Source of the DNA: an uncultured Pelagibacteraceae bacterium
GTDB lineage: Bacteria; Pseudomonadota; Alphaproteobacteria; Pelagibacterales; Pelagibacteraceae
Assembly: GCA_902586495.1 (NCBI GenBank)
Contig: CACIHQ010000003.1
Location: 36,606 to 100,605 of the forward strand
Length of the DNA: 64,000 nt
Reading direction: 5' to 3'
Shown: piece by piece, positions 19,057 through 28,308 of the stretch
How the letters are laid out: every line of letters starts with the position of its first letter
Position numbering within the stretch: the stretch's first letter is position 1
Notes under the pieces: model-generated
The model's database searches: none
What the model saw: only the letters and a program-made list of their open reading frames with translations
Told to the model about the DNA's origin: nothing
Position numbers and translations under genes: made by a program

Positions 19057-19855
19057 TCACAGGTTTCAATATTTTCAATATTCTGTTATGCAGATTTTTA
19101 TTCGGCGCACAAATAATGTTTCCTGCTTTTTTTGGATCCTCATTTTTCCATGTGGTAACTATTCCTCCCGCTGCTCTTATTATGGGGATTAGAGCATGGA
19201 TATCCCAAATTTTATTTCCACATTGAATTACAATATCTATTTTTCCCTCTGCAAAATGTGAATAACTCAGAGCATCGGCACACGGAAATTGCATTCGTTT
19301 TAATATTTGTGTTATTTTTTTTTGTTGGTTTAAAGATAAACTGCCATGAAATGCAGCTGACAATTTCATATTTTTGAAAGTTGCTTTTTTATTCACTTTT
19401 AATCTTTTTTTATTTCCATTTTCACAAACAAAAGCAACTTTGTCTGTTTCGTTAAAATAATATTTTTTTAAAATTGGAAAATTAGCAAGACCTAAAATTG
19501 GTATTCCTCTGAAATTTAGCGAAATGAGGTTACTCCAAGTTGGGTTACCTATAACGAAAGATCTTGTGCCATCTATTGGATCAACGACCCAGGAAAAATC
19601 ACTTTTAGTTTTTTTATTTTGAAATTCCTCACCTATAATTTGATGAGTGGGAAATTTATTACTAATCTCTTTTCTTATAAATTTTTCAAAAGCTATATCT
19701 GCGTTAGTAACAGGGTCATAACCTGTGCCCTTTAACTTATTTGAAACTTTAAATGGCCTGTTTAATTTTAAGAAATAAAATCTAGTGAGTTTATTTGCTA
19801 AATTGTTAAGAAATTTAGAGTATTTTTTATATTCTGAAGATTTTAATTTAATCAC
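19049..19855 (-). CDS. Inositol monophosphatase family (histidinol-phosphatase-like)
   Basis: IIGEEF, WVVDPIDGTRSFVIGNPTW, KIWDIHALIPIIRAAGG: IMPase metal-site motifs. Confidence 0.88.
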   Translation of the reverse strand: MIKLKSSEYKKYSKFLNNLANKLTRFYFLKLNRPFKVSNKLKGTGYDPVTNADIAFEKFIRKEISNKFPTHQIIGEEFQNKKTKSDFSWVVDPIDGTRSFVIGNPTWSNLISLNFRGIPILGLANFPILKKYYFNETDKVAFVCENGNKKRLKVNKKATFKNMKLSAAFHGSLSLNQQKKITQILKRMQFPCADALSYSHFAEGKIDIVIQCGNKIWDIHALIPIIRAAGGIVTTWKNEDPKKAGNIICAPNKNLHNRILKILKPVTK

Positions 19856-19920
19856 ATGAGACTATTACAATTTAATTTGTATTGATTAAAGTAAAATTTT
19901 AAATAATCATAAGAATCATT

Positions 19921-21021
19921 ATGAAAATTGAACTTTCAGACAATAAAGTTTTTTTTGAAAATCAAGGATCAAAAAAAGAAATACACCCATTCTGGTTGAG
20001 AGAAAGAGTGAACGGTTTAGATTTTGTTGATAAAGGTACCAAACAAAGATTGTTTGATCCAACAACACTCAATCAAAATATTGAAATAAATAAAGTAAAT
20101 TTGACTGATAAATTTTTAGAGATTTCTTTTAATGACGGAGTTGAAACAAAAATATCAATTCAAAGTATCTTTGAAGAATATTCTGGTATTAATGATATAA
20201 AATTTATCAAAAAAACTAAATGGGACTCTTCTTTAAAAAATCTAAATAATTTTCAGTTCAGAAAAAATATATTTGAAGAAAAAATAATGTATGAAGCTTT
20301 AATAAGTTTCTATAAATATGGTTTCATTATTTTCAAAAATGTGCCGACAGAAAACAATTTCCTGGTAAAATTCGCAAATTCTATGGGTAGTATAAGGAGA
20401 ACGAATTTTGGTGAATTCTTTAATGTAAAATCAAAACCCAATCCCAATGATCTAGCTTATACATCTTTACCTTTAGCACCTCATACTGATAATCCTTATA
20501 GAAATCCAGTTCCATGTATTCAAATATTGCATTGTATTGAAAATGCAGTTGAAGGTGGATACTCTACTTTGGTAGATGGCTTTACAGTTACAGAGGAATT
20601 AAAAGAAAAATATCCTGAATATTATAAAATTTTAACTGAGGTGAAGGTAAAATATCAATTTATAGATAAGGATGTAATATTAGAAAATTGGGCTGAGATG
20701 ATTGAATTAGATGAAAATAAAAATTTTAAACAGGTTAGATTTAGCCCAAGGTTAGATTTTGTTCCATTAATTGATAAAAATAAATTAGATATTTACTATA
20801 AGGCAAGAAATAAAATTTCTGAATTGTATAATTCAAGCAAATATAGAATTGAATTTAAACTTCTTCCAGGAGATCTACTAATGATGGATAATTATCGACT
20901 TCTTCATGGAAGGACATCCTTTAATGCTAATCAGGGTAATAGATTTCTTCAAGGTTGTTATATAGATTATGATAGTACTGAAGGAAAAATTAAGCATCTA
21001 AAAAGAAAATTTAATATATAA
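19921..21021 (+). CDS. Gamma-butyrobetaine hydroxylase-like 2OG-Fe(II) dioxygenase
   Basis: N-terminal DUF971-like WLRERVNG and TauD-type core with LAPHTDNPYRNPVPCIQILHC and DNYRLLHGRTSF. Confidence 0.82.
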   Translation: MKIELSDNKVFFENQGSKKEIHPFWLRERVNGLDFVDKGTKQRLFDPTTLNQNIEINKVNLTDKFLEISFNDGVETKISIQSIFEEYSGINDIKFIKKTKWDSSLKNLNNFQFRKNIFEEKIMYEALISFYKYGFIIFKNVPTENNFLVKFANSMGSIRRTNFGEFFNVKSKPNPNDLAYTSLPLAPHTDNPYRNPVPCIQILHCIENAVEGGYSTLVDGFTVTEELKEKYPEYYKILTEVKVKYQFIDKDVILENWAEMIELDENKNFKQVRFSPRLDFVPLIDKNKLDIYYKARNKISELYNSSKYRIEFKLLPGDLLMMDNYRLLHGRTSFNANQGNRFLQGCYIDYDSTEGKIKHLKRKFNI

Positions 21022-21022
21022 A

Positions 21023-21202
21023 TTATTTATTAAAACAATTATTCACTAATATTGCCATTAATATCCAAATGACAAAAGTTTCACCATGGGTGAAAGAATA
21101 ATCCGCTCCAGCAAATCCAGCAACTATATTGATTGCATAAATAATTACGGTAGAGACTAATAAACTTAAGAATAATTTTACTATTCCATTAATATATTTC
21201 AC
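21023..21202 (-). CDS. Small membrane protein (59 aa, GTG start)
   Basis: Not in ORF track. Manual reading: VKYINGIVKLFLSLLVSTVIIYAINIVAGFAGADYSFTHGETFVIWILMAILVNNCFNK*; two hydrophobic segments. Confidence 0.5.
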   Translation of the reverse strand: MKYINGIVKLFLSLLVSTVIIYAINIVAGFAGADYSFTHGETFVIWILMAILVNNCFNK

Positions 21203-21292
21203 ATTAAAATTTTAACTATTCTCAATATTTATGCAAATGAAAATTTTCTATTAATAAGTGAAATTATTTTAGATGCCGGAATATTATTAAAT

Positions 21293-21550
21293 ACCTAGGT
21301 TGTATTCAAGAAATATATTTTCAGAAAATTTAAATAAATTTATTGATTACAACCTAATCAAAATTTAATCTTTAATTAAGGAGGTAGCTTTAATGAATCA
21401 AACACCACCTGATACTTAGCTGGGTATTTTCATACTTCATAAAAACGTAAATAAAAAATATAAAGTCCATTCGGACTTAAATGCCAGAACGGCAAATTAG
21501 GGGCTGCTCTTTTGGTTAATTAACTAGAGAGCAAACCCCTAAATTATTTT
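21293..21550 (+). ncRNA. Candidate structured RNA / leader with 8-codon ORF and three downstream hairpins
   Basis: Inverted repeats TAGGTTGTA/TACAACCTA (21296-21304/21348-21356) and TTGATTA/TAATCAA (21343-21361); SD AAGGAGG 21378-21384; ORF MNQTPPDT* 21393-21419; hairpins AAGTCC-ATTC-GGACTT, TGCC-AGAAC-GGCA, TTAGGGG..TGCTCT/AGAGCA..CCCCTAA. Confidence 0.5.
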
Positions 21551-21556
21551 GTTAAT

Positions 21557-22264
21557 TTATCTATTCAAAACTAGACAAATCAATTTATCTTGAAAAGATA
21601 TTTGTTTTTTATACTTTTTCTTTATTTCATTTAAACCACTAGATATTATCTTATGGCTCATACCCAACAACACCGATATATATTTGCTATTTACCATTTC
21701 CATATATTTTATCCTTGAAATTTTAACTTTATAACTAAACCCTCTAACGAGTTTTCCTTTGAATGAATATGAAATTGATTTAATAATTTTCTTATCTCTT
21801 ATTAAGGCTTTTTTCAGCTTTTTTTTCATAATCGAAAATGTTGGAATTTCATTATTAATGGGGTCTAGAGTAAAAATAATAATTTTACCGTTTGGATTTA
21901 GCAATGTCTTCGACAATTTAAGTATAATCTTAATATCTTTAATTTTAAAAAGATGAATAGTTTGTTTTAATAAAATTAGATCAAATGTTTTTTTATTCTT
22001 TTTTAAAAATTTAATTGCATCAATTTTTTTAAAAATTATTCTTTTATCTCTATCTTTGTGATTTTCTATATCTACACCTATAGATTTTCTCTTTAAGCTT
22101 AACTTTGACGACAAGCTTCCTAGTATCTTACCCCTGCCACAACCAATATCTAAAATCTGACTGTTTTTATTTAATTTAACTTGTTTTAATAAAAAATTAT
22201 TAAAAGATTTAATATAAGACGATGATGAAAGCCAAGTTTTGTTGTCCCAATTTTTTAATGACAC
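21557..22264 (-). CDS. SAM-dependent methyltransferase
   Basis: NSQILDIGCGRGKILGSL motif I; FDLILLKQTIHLFK. Confidence 0.85.
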   Translation of the reverse strand: MSLKNWDNKTWLSSSSYIKSFNNFLLKQVKLNKNSQILDIGCGRGKILGSLSSKLSLKRKSIGVDIENHKDRDKRIIFKKIDAIKFLKKNKKTFDLILLKQTIHLFKIKDIKIILKLSKTLLNPNGKIIIFTLDPINNEIPTFSIMKKKLKKALIRDKKIIKSISYSFKGKLVRGFSYKVKISRIKYMEMVNSKYISVLLGMSHKIISSGLNEIKKKYKKQISFQDKLICLVLNR

Positions 22265-22701
22265 GCAATATTAAATTTTTTTAATCTCCAATAATTATAA
22301 GGCCAGGGTGTTAAAAATCCAACTAAGAGCATAATTGGAATTACCCACCAAGTAAGAATTGCTCCACCTGTTAAAAAATAATCAGTCAAATTCATCATGA
22401 TATCCATACTTATCATCGATATAAAACTCATTCCCATTGCTGTTTTTAAGGCTTTAGAAAAATCAAAATTTTGTTTTATTAGGATTACTGTCTCTAAAAT
22501 AACACTCGTAATTAATCCGTTGATAATAGCTAAAGTCATTATTCCCATAACTGGGAATGGAATTTTAGTTAGTTGAAAAAATAAAATAGTACCGAAATCG
22601 CCAATTGCACAACCTAATAAACACCAACTTGTGTTTTTAGCGCTTCTCTTCCATGTATGTTTACACGACCAATTAAAATTGGCATTGACTGCATTGTCCA
22701 T
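22255..22701 (-). CDS. DUF4396-like integral membrane protein
   Basis: SCKHTWKRSAKNTSWCLLGCAIGDFGTILFFQL...: multi-TM, overlaps the methyltransferase. Confidence 0.7.
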   Translation of the reverse strand: MDNAVNANFNWSCKHTWKRSAKNTSWCLLGCAIGDFGTILFFQLTKIPFPVMGIMTLAIINGLITSVILETVILIKQNFDFSKALKTAMGMSFISMISMDIMMNLTDYFLTGGAILTWWVIPIMLLVGFLTPWPYNYWRLKKFNIACH

Positions 22702-22705
22702 TAAA

Positions 22706-23209
22706 TTAGTTTATATCAACTTTAGCTATCATTCCAACTTGATAATGGCCTGGCACATTGCATGCAATTTCAATATTTATTGCATTATCAAATTTCCAAA
22801 TGATATTTCCTTTTTGTTTTGGTTCCAATAAAACACTATTACTATGTGAATGAGCCATAGCTTTATCCATCTTTGCCATTTTTTTCATCTTTTCTTTATC
22901 AATTGAATCTGCAAGAAGAATTTCATTCTCAACCATTTTTTCCATTTCTGGCTGATGCTTTATATGCATCATTTTGTTTGCTATATTAAATTCGTGAACT
23001 AACTCACCTACATTTTCAACTTCAAACTTTATTGTTTCACCTGCTTTAATTTGAAAAGAACTGGGTTCATAATAGTTATCAAACATTTTTACTTTTATGA
23101 TTCGGTTAATATCGCCTACTTTTCCTTTTGAACCAATTTTCATGTTTTTATCAGCAAAAGATGGCAAACAATATAATATTAGAATAATTAATGTTATAAC
23201 TTGTTTCAT
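22706..23209 (-). CDS. Secreted cupredoxin-like copper protein
   Basis: Signal peptide; FQIKAGETIKFEVENVGELVHEFNI ... CNVPGHYQVGM: His, Cys-x5-His-x4-Met type-1 Cu ligand set. Confidence 0.85.
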   Translation of the reverse strand: MKQVITLIILILYCLPSFADKNMKIGSKGKVGDINRIIKVKMFDNYYEPSSFQIKAGETIKFEVENVGELVHEFNIANKMMHIKHQPEMEKMVENEILLADSIDKEKMKKMAKMDKAMAHSHSNSVLLEPKQKGNIIWKFDNAINIEIACNVPGHYQVGMIAKVDIN

Positions 23210-23278
23210 ACTAATAATTTAAATGTATTAATAATATTATCAATGGGTCAATTTGTGTTTGTATGATATCGTAAATAA

Positions 23279-23959
23279 ATGATTTTTAAACAATTATTCG
23301 ACAATAGATCATCAACATATACATATCTGATTTCCTCTGGAGAGGGAAGAGAGGCTTTAATTATCGACCCTGTAATAGAAAATGTAAATGAATACGTTAA
23401 TTTATTAAAAGGGCTTAATTTAAAACTTGTCAAAGTTATCGATACTCATATTCATGCGGATCACGTGACCGGTGCCTCAAAATTAAAAGACATTACAAAA
23501 TGCTCTAGAATAATGGGCGATCATACTCCCGCTGATACGGTTGAAATCAGAGTTAAAGATGATGAGTATATTAATTTAGATGACATCAAATTAAGAGCTA
23601 TGTATACACCTGGACATACTTCAGATAGCTATAGTTTTTTAATGGATAACTATCTATTTTCTGGAGACACTTTACTGATAAATGGGACAGGTAGAACAGA
23701 TTTTCAAAATGGAAATGCCATAGATTCTTATAATTCCATATTTAATAAACTCCTAAAATTACCAGACGAAACTCTTCTTTACCCCGCTCATGACTATAAA
23801 GGTGAAAAATTTAGCACTATCGGAAAGGAAAGAAAAAATAACCCAAGGTTACAAGTTGATAGCAAAGATCAGTATATTGAAATAATGAATAATTTAAGTC
23901 TAAAAAAACCAGATCAACTTGAGTCTAATGTTTCAAGAAATATTAAGATGGGTGTTTAA
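23279..23959 (+). CDS. Metallo-beta-lactamase fold, persulfide dioxygenase (ETHE1)-like
   Basis: MIFKQLFDNRSSTYTYLISS...DTHIHADHVTGASKL...YTPGHTSDSYSF...FSGDTLLINGTGRTDFQNG...LLYPAHDYKG. Confidence 0.9.
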   Translation: MIFKQLFDNRSSTYTYLISSGEGREALIIDPVIENVNEYVNLLKGLNLKLVKVIDTHIHADHVTGASKLKDITKCSRIMGDHTPADTVEIRVKDDEYINLDDIKLRAMYTPGHTSDSYSFLMDNYLFSGDTLLINGTGRTDFQNGNAIDSYNSIFNKLLKLPDETLLYPAHDYKGEKFSTIGKERKNNPRLQVDSKDQYIEIMNNLSLKKPDQLESNVSRNIKMGV

Positions 23960-23960
23960 A

Positions 23961-24329
23961 TTAAATTGCTGATTTAAGAGCTTTATAAATTGCTTCTTTT
24001 TTAATTTCTCCAATACTTCTATATACCTCGTTATTATTTTTAAAAATAAGAAGTGTTGTTTGATATTGCACATTAAACATATCTGAAATTTCTCTATTTG
24101 TTACATCAAATGCAAAATATTCAATGTTATCAAAATCATTTTTAGCTTTTTGCAAAACTTTCATTTGACTTGCGCAAGAGGGACAATACTTAATCCAAGA
24201 GCTCACTACTACAACCTTGCCCTCAGATTGTGCTTTATCAAATAATTCTTTTTTAAAAGTTGTTTCTTTTTCCATAGCATTGACATTGAACGCCAATATA
24301 AGAAAACAAAATGTTAAAATTTTTTTCAT
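23961..24329 (-). CDS. Secreted thioredoxin-fold protein
   Basis: Signal peptide; VVVVSSWIKYCPSCASQMKVLQKA: CPSC active site. Confidence 0.8.
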   Translation of the reverse strand: MKKILTFCFLILAFNVNAMEKETTFKKELFDKAQSEGKVVVVSSWIKYCPSCASQMKVLQKAKNDFDNIEYFAFDVTNREISDMFNVQYQTTLLIFKNNNEVYRSIGEIKKEAIYKALKSAI

Positions 24330-24335
24330 AATTGT

Positions 24336-24650
24336 TTATACAACAAATATTAAAAACCAATAAGATGCCAATCCTGAAAATATTGTCGCAATTATACTTC
24401 TAGAGAAAATACCGATAAACATTGCAATTATTGCAGCCAATATCTTTGGATTATCATCTATTTCGAATAATCCTCTTTCATTAATAAAAATAGCTGGAAA
24501 GATTATTGCAGGAAATATTGCAGATGGCACAAATGATAATATCTCTCTAACTCTATCATTAAACATTTCTTTTTTAATTAAAGCTATCATTGAAAATCTC
24601 GTTAGATAAGTAATCAATCCACAATATAAAATTAATGTCCAGTTGCTCAT
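24336..24650 (-). CDS. azlD: AzlD branched-chain amino-acid exporter subunit
   Basis: 104 aa AzlD pattern (LITYLTRFSMIAL..., FVPSAIFPAIIFPAIF); overlaps AzlC. Confidence 0.88.
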   Translation of the reverse strand: MSNWTLILYCGLITYLTRFSMIALIKKEMFNDRVREILSFVPSAIFPAIIFPAIFINERGLFEIDDNPKILAAIIAMFIGIFSRSIIATIFSGLASYWFLIFVV

Positions 24651-25339
24651 GCTTTTTTATTTTTTCTTGTTAATATCATTGCAGTAAATAATCCTGCTAG
24701 AGCTGCAACAATAACGTAAGCTTTAAAAGGAATATAACTATATCCAAAAGTCGCTACCAAACCTGAAATAATTATTACAATCACATTTATAAATTTTCTA
24801 AAGTCATTAACTAATAAAGCTAAAAATGTTAGAGGAACTGCAAAACTTAGTCCAAGTTTTTCTGGAATTGCTGCTCCAAGTATAATTCCTAAAAATGTAG
24901 TCGATTGCCAAATTACCCAACAAGTAGCTCCTCCACCTACTAAGTGAAAGTATCTATTATGGTCCTTATTCTTTTTTAAATATTCATTTGAAATTGCAAA
25001 TGCCTGATCGATTAAAAAATAGGATATAATAATCTTCCAAATCAATTTCAAATCTGACAAATGCTCTGATACCACAGCTCCGTAAAGCAAGTGTCTGGAG
25101 TTCACTGCACCAACCGAGCTGATTATTACTAAAGAAGATGCACCACCAGAAAATAATTGCAATAAAACTATCTGAGAAGCGCCCCCAAAAATAATTAAAG
25201 ACATTGCCATTGTTTCAATTGGATTAAATCCAACATCAATAGCAAGAACTCCAAATATTAAACCAAAGGGAACAACTGGTATCATTAGTGGGCTTACATC
25301 AATAATACCCTTTAAAAAAACTTTAAAGTTACTTTTCAT
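24647..25339 (-). CDS. azlC: AzlC branched-chain amino-acid exporter subunit
   Basis: FGLIFGVLAIDVGFNPIETMAMSLIIFGGASQIVLLQLF; NSRHLLYGAVVS. Confidence 0.9.
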   Translation of the reverse strand: MKSNFKVFLKGIIDVSPLMIPVVPFGLIFGVLAIDVGFNPIETMAMSLIIFGGASQIVLLQLFSGGASSLVIISSVGAVNSRHLLYGAVVSEHLSDLKLIWKIIISYFLIDQAFAISNEYLKKNKDHNRYFHLVGGGATCWVIWQSTTFLGIILGAAIPEKLGLSFAVPLTFLALLVNDFRKFINVIVIIISGLVATFGYSYIPFKAYVIVAALAGLFTAMILTRKNKKA

Positions 25340-25356
25340 TTCCTAAAAGGTTTTTA

Positions 25357-26418
25357 TTAGAAGCAAACTATATGATCAATATGAATTGGTCTTTTAATGC
25401 CAAATTTTTCACTAACTTCATGTTGATGAATATGATGAGAATGAACAAATACTGGAATAAGCCTATTGCTGGGTGTCCTTAAAGTATAAATAAAGTTTGT
25501 TCCTCTAAATTTTGTATCAACAACTTCTAATTTTAAATTACTTTGATCATCATGATGCAAATCCTCTGGTTGAACTAACAACTGAACATTTGAACCAATG
25601 GGAAAAGGTTTGACAAAATTTCCTGTAATAGTTCCAAGATCTTCATTTTCTAAACTTTTGGGACTTGTTACTTCTGCTGGTATCAAAACACCTCTATTTA
25701 AAAAATTCACCACCTCTATTGAATTTGGAAGGTGATAAAGTTTATAAGGGTCATCAAACTGTCTTAGCTCTTGATCAAAAATAATTCCGCATTTTGAGCC
25801 TAAGTAAAAAGCCTCGTAGGAATCATGAGTCACAATTATTGTTGAGATTTTTAAAGTTTTTAAAATTTTTTTTAACGTAATTTGAATTTCCTCTTTAAAA
25901 CTTTGATCAACATTAGACAAAGGTTCATCTAGCAATAATAGATCAGGTTGGGTGAGCAAAGTTCTTGCTAAAGATGTTCTCTGAGCTTCGCCAGCACTAA
26001 TTTGGTGAGGGTACTGTTTTAATATATTAGAAAGATCTAATAAATCTAAAATTTCCTTTAGATCAATCTGCTTTTCTTTTTTTCCTTTATTTTTTTCTAA
26101 ACCCAATAAAATATTTTTTTCTACTGTATAATGTGGAAACAAACTATTCTCTTGGAAAGCTAAAGAAATATTTCTATCCTCAGGCTCAACATTCACATCA
26201 CTTGAGGATATTGTTTTACCTTTTAGCTCAATAGATCCATTTTTAATTTTTTGTAAACCAGCTATTGTTCTTAATATAGTTGTTTTGCCTATTCCCGAAG
26301 GACCAAGTAGACATATAACATCACCCTCGTTTTCAATTGCAAAAGACATGTTTCTTACTTTTGTTTTACCTCCAGCAACAAAATCAACATTTTTTACCTC
26401 AAAGAAATTATTATTCAT
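25357..26418 (-). CDS. fbpC: Iron(III) ABC transporter ATP-binding protein
   Basis: GPSGIGKTT, ISAGEAQRTSLAR, LLLLDEPLSNVD; C-terminal TOBE-like region. Confidence 0.88.
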   Translation of the reverse strand: MNNNFFEVKNVDFVAGGKTKVRNMSFAIENEGDVICLLGPSGIGKTTILRTIAGLQKIKNGSIELKGKTISSSDVNVEPEDRNISLAFQENSLFPHYTVEKNILLGLEKNKGKKEKQIDLKEILDLLDLSNILKQYPHQISAGEAQRTSLARTLLTQPDLLLLDEPLSNVDQSFKEEIQITLKKILKTLKISTIIVTHDSYEAFYLGSKCGIIFDQELRQFDDPYKLYHLPNSIEVVNFLNRGVLIPAEVTSPKSLENEDLGTITGNFVKPFPIGSNVQLLVQPEDLHHDDQSNLKLEVVDTKFRGTNFIYTLRTPSNRLIPVFVHSHHIHQHEVSEKFGIKRPIHIDHIVCF

Positions 26419-28030
26419 TGTTTTCTCTTAAAATATATTTGGATGCAATTATAATAAAAAAAGATGCAATTAAAATTAAAAATAGTGATGGCACAGCTGC
26501 AGCTTCAAGCAAATCTTCTGAAGCAGAAATATAAGCAGTCGTCGCAAAGGTTTCAAAATTGAAGGGTCTTAAAATCAATGTTATTGGTAATTCTCTTATA
26601 ATTTCAAGTGAGACTAAAATAATAATGAATAACAAAGAATTTCTCAAAAAAGGAACGTGAATATGCATAAATGTTTTTCTTTTTGAGTAACCCAGTAAGT
26701 ACGCACTTTCATCAACTGCGATATTAATTTTTTCATACCCTGACTTTATCCCATTATACGCAAGTGAATAAAATCTAACAAAGTAAACTAGAACTAATCC
26801 AATTATTGAACCTATGAATATTTTCTTTATTGAAAAGAAACCAAGACTTTTAATTACATTTTCATCAAACCAAGCAATGAAAGTAATGTATGCAACTGCT
26901 AATATTACACCTGGTATTGCATAACCTGAAATAGATAGAGTAGACAAGACATTTAAAACTTTATTTTTAGTTACTCTATTTCCATAATTAGAAATTAGTG
27001 CGAAAATTATCAAAACTAAACTAGATAAAGAAACCAAATATAAGGTATTTTTTAATAGATCTAAAACTTGAAGTTCAAATAAATTTTCAGGGAATTTTAG
27101 TGTCCAATACATCATTTGACTTAAAGGGAATAAAAAACTTAAGAAGAATACAGAAAAACAAAATATGAAAGCCAGAAAGGATTTTTTTCCCTCGAGTTTT
27201 ATTTTCTGCTTTTGCTTAAATCCACCCCTCGAATTGAAGTGGTATTTTGCCTTCTTTCTCGAAAAATTTTCTATAATGAAGAGTGCAAAGATAAAAAGTA
27301 GTAAAAAAAATGATAATCTATTTGCAAAAGCTAAATCATCAAAGGCTATCCAAGAATTATATATTCCTGTAGTTAAGGTATTTATTGAAAAAAAATCAAC
27401 TGCACCAAATTCTGCTAGAGTTTCCATTGCTACCAACGATAAGCCTGCAATTATAGCCGGTCGTGCTGATGGTAAAATAATTGAATATAATGTTTTTAAT
27501 TTAGTAAATCCTAGGTTTTTACCTAATTCTATTATATTTTGTGATTGATACAAAAAAGATGCTCTGGCTAAAATATAAACATAAGCATATAAAGAAAAAG
27601 AAATAGATAAGATAACACCAAATAAACCATCAAATTTAGGTATATTTTGATTGTAATTACCATCACCAAATAAATTTTTTAAAATAGTATATGCAGTTCC
27701 ATAATTTTCAAAAAAAGCTGTTAAAGAATAAGCGTAGATATACGGTGGGACTGCAAAAGATAATATTAAACTCCATTTGAAAAAATTACTCAGTGGAAAT
27801 TCGTAAAAAGAAACCAAATAAGCTGACCCAGTGCCAATTAAAAAAGTTAATAATAAAACAGAAAATAATAAAAAAATTGAGTTAAATATGTATTCTACTA
27901 AAAAAGTGTCTTTTAAAACTTGATAATAATTTGAAGTATCTTCAAAAAAACTGGAAAAGACGGTAAGTATTGGGATTATTACAAAAAGTGAAATTAAAAA
28001 AGAAGATATATGCCAAAAACTAATTCTCAT
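26411..28030 (-). CDS. fbpB: Iron(III) ABC transporter permease (two fused BPD domains)
   Basis: 539 aa with two EAA-like loops (ELGKNLGFTKLKTLYSIILPSARPAI; DESAYLLGYSKRKTFMHIHVPFLRNSL). Confidence 0.88.
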   Translation of the reverse strand: MRISFWHISSFLISLFVIIPILTVFSSFFEDTSNYYQVLKDTFLVEYIFNSIFLLFSVLLLTFLIGTGSAYLVSFYEFPLSNFFKWSLILSFAVPPYIYAYSLTAFFENYGTAYTILKNLFGDGNYNQNIPKFDGLFGVILSISFSLYAYVYILARASFLYQSQNIIELGKNLGFTKLKTLYSIILPSARPAIIAGLSLVAMETLAEFGAVDFFSINTLTTGIYNSWIAFDDLAFANRLSFFLLLFIFALFIIENFSRKKAKYHFNSRGGFKQKQKIKLEGKKSFLAFIFCFSVFFLSFLFPLSQMMYWTLKFPENLFELQVLDLLKNTLYLVSLSSLVLIIFALISNYGNRVTKNKVLNVLSTLSISGYAIPGVILAVAYITFIAWFDENVIKSLGFFSIKKIFIGSIIGLVLVYFVRFYSLAYNGIKSGYEKINIAVDESAYLLGYSKRKTFMHIHVPFLRNSLLFIIILVSLEIIRELPITLILRPFNFETFATTAYISASEDLLEAAAVPSLFLILIASFFIIIASKYILRENNE

Positions 28031-28065
28031 AATTTATAATCCGCCTTATAAACACGAAAGTATTT

Positions 28066-28115
28066 GTGCCCATACTAAAAGGAAGGAGACATCTTCTCAG
28101 TCAAAGTATGGGCAC
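28066..28115 (-). promoter_or_regulatory. Perfect 11-bp inverted repeat between iron SBP/small ORF and permease genes
   Basis: GTGCCCATACT (28066-28076) ... AGTATGGGCAC (28105-28115), 28-nt loop. Confidence 0.7.
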
Positions 28116-28125
28116 TCCAGAAAAT

Positions 28126-28308
28126 TTAAAGATCAAATACTTTTAGGATATGCGGAACCTCCTTAGCACTTAATTCTGAAAGTTTTCTATTATTTACTCT
28201 TTTTACGATTTTTTTACATTCTAAATTACATGGTGAACATGCCTTAGAAGATTTATTGTAATCAATATCAGATATAAATTTCTTTTTTTCTCTCATTGTT
28301 ACTTCCAA
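28126..28308 (-). CDS. Small Cys-containing protein (60 aa)
   Basis: SSKACSPCNLECKKIVKRVNNRKLSEL: CxxCxxxC; overlaps the stop of the iron SBP gene. Confidence 0.6.
   Translation of the reverse strand: MEVTMREKKKFISDIDYNKSSKACSPCNLECKKIVKRVNNRKLSELSAKEVPHILKVFDL

Noticed and set aside
27165-27548. 127-aa plus-strand ORF inside fbpB
   Set aside because: Antisense to a well-supported permease gene; no family features.
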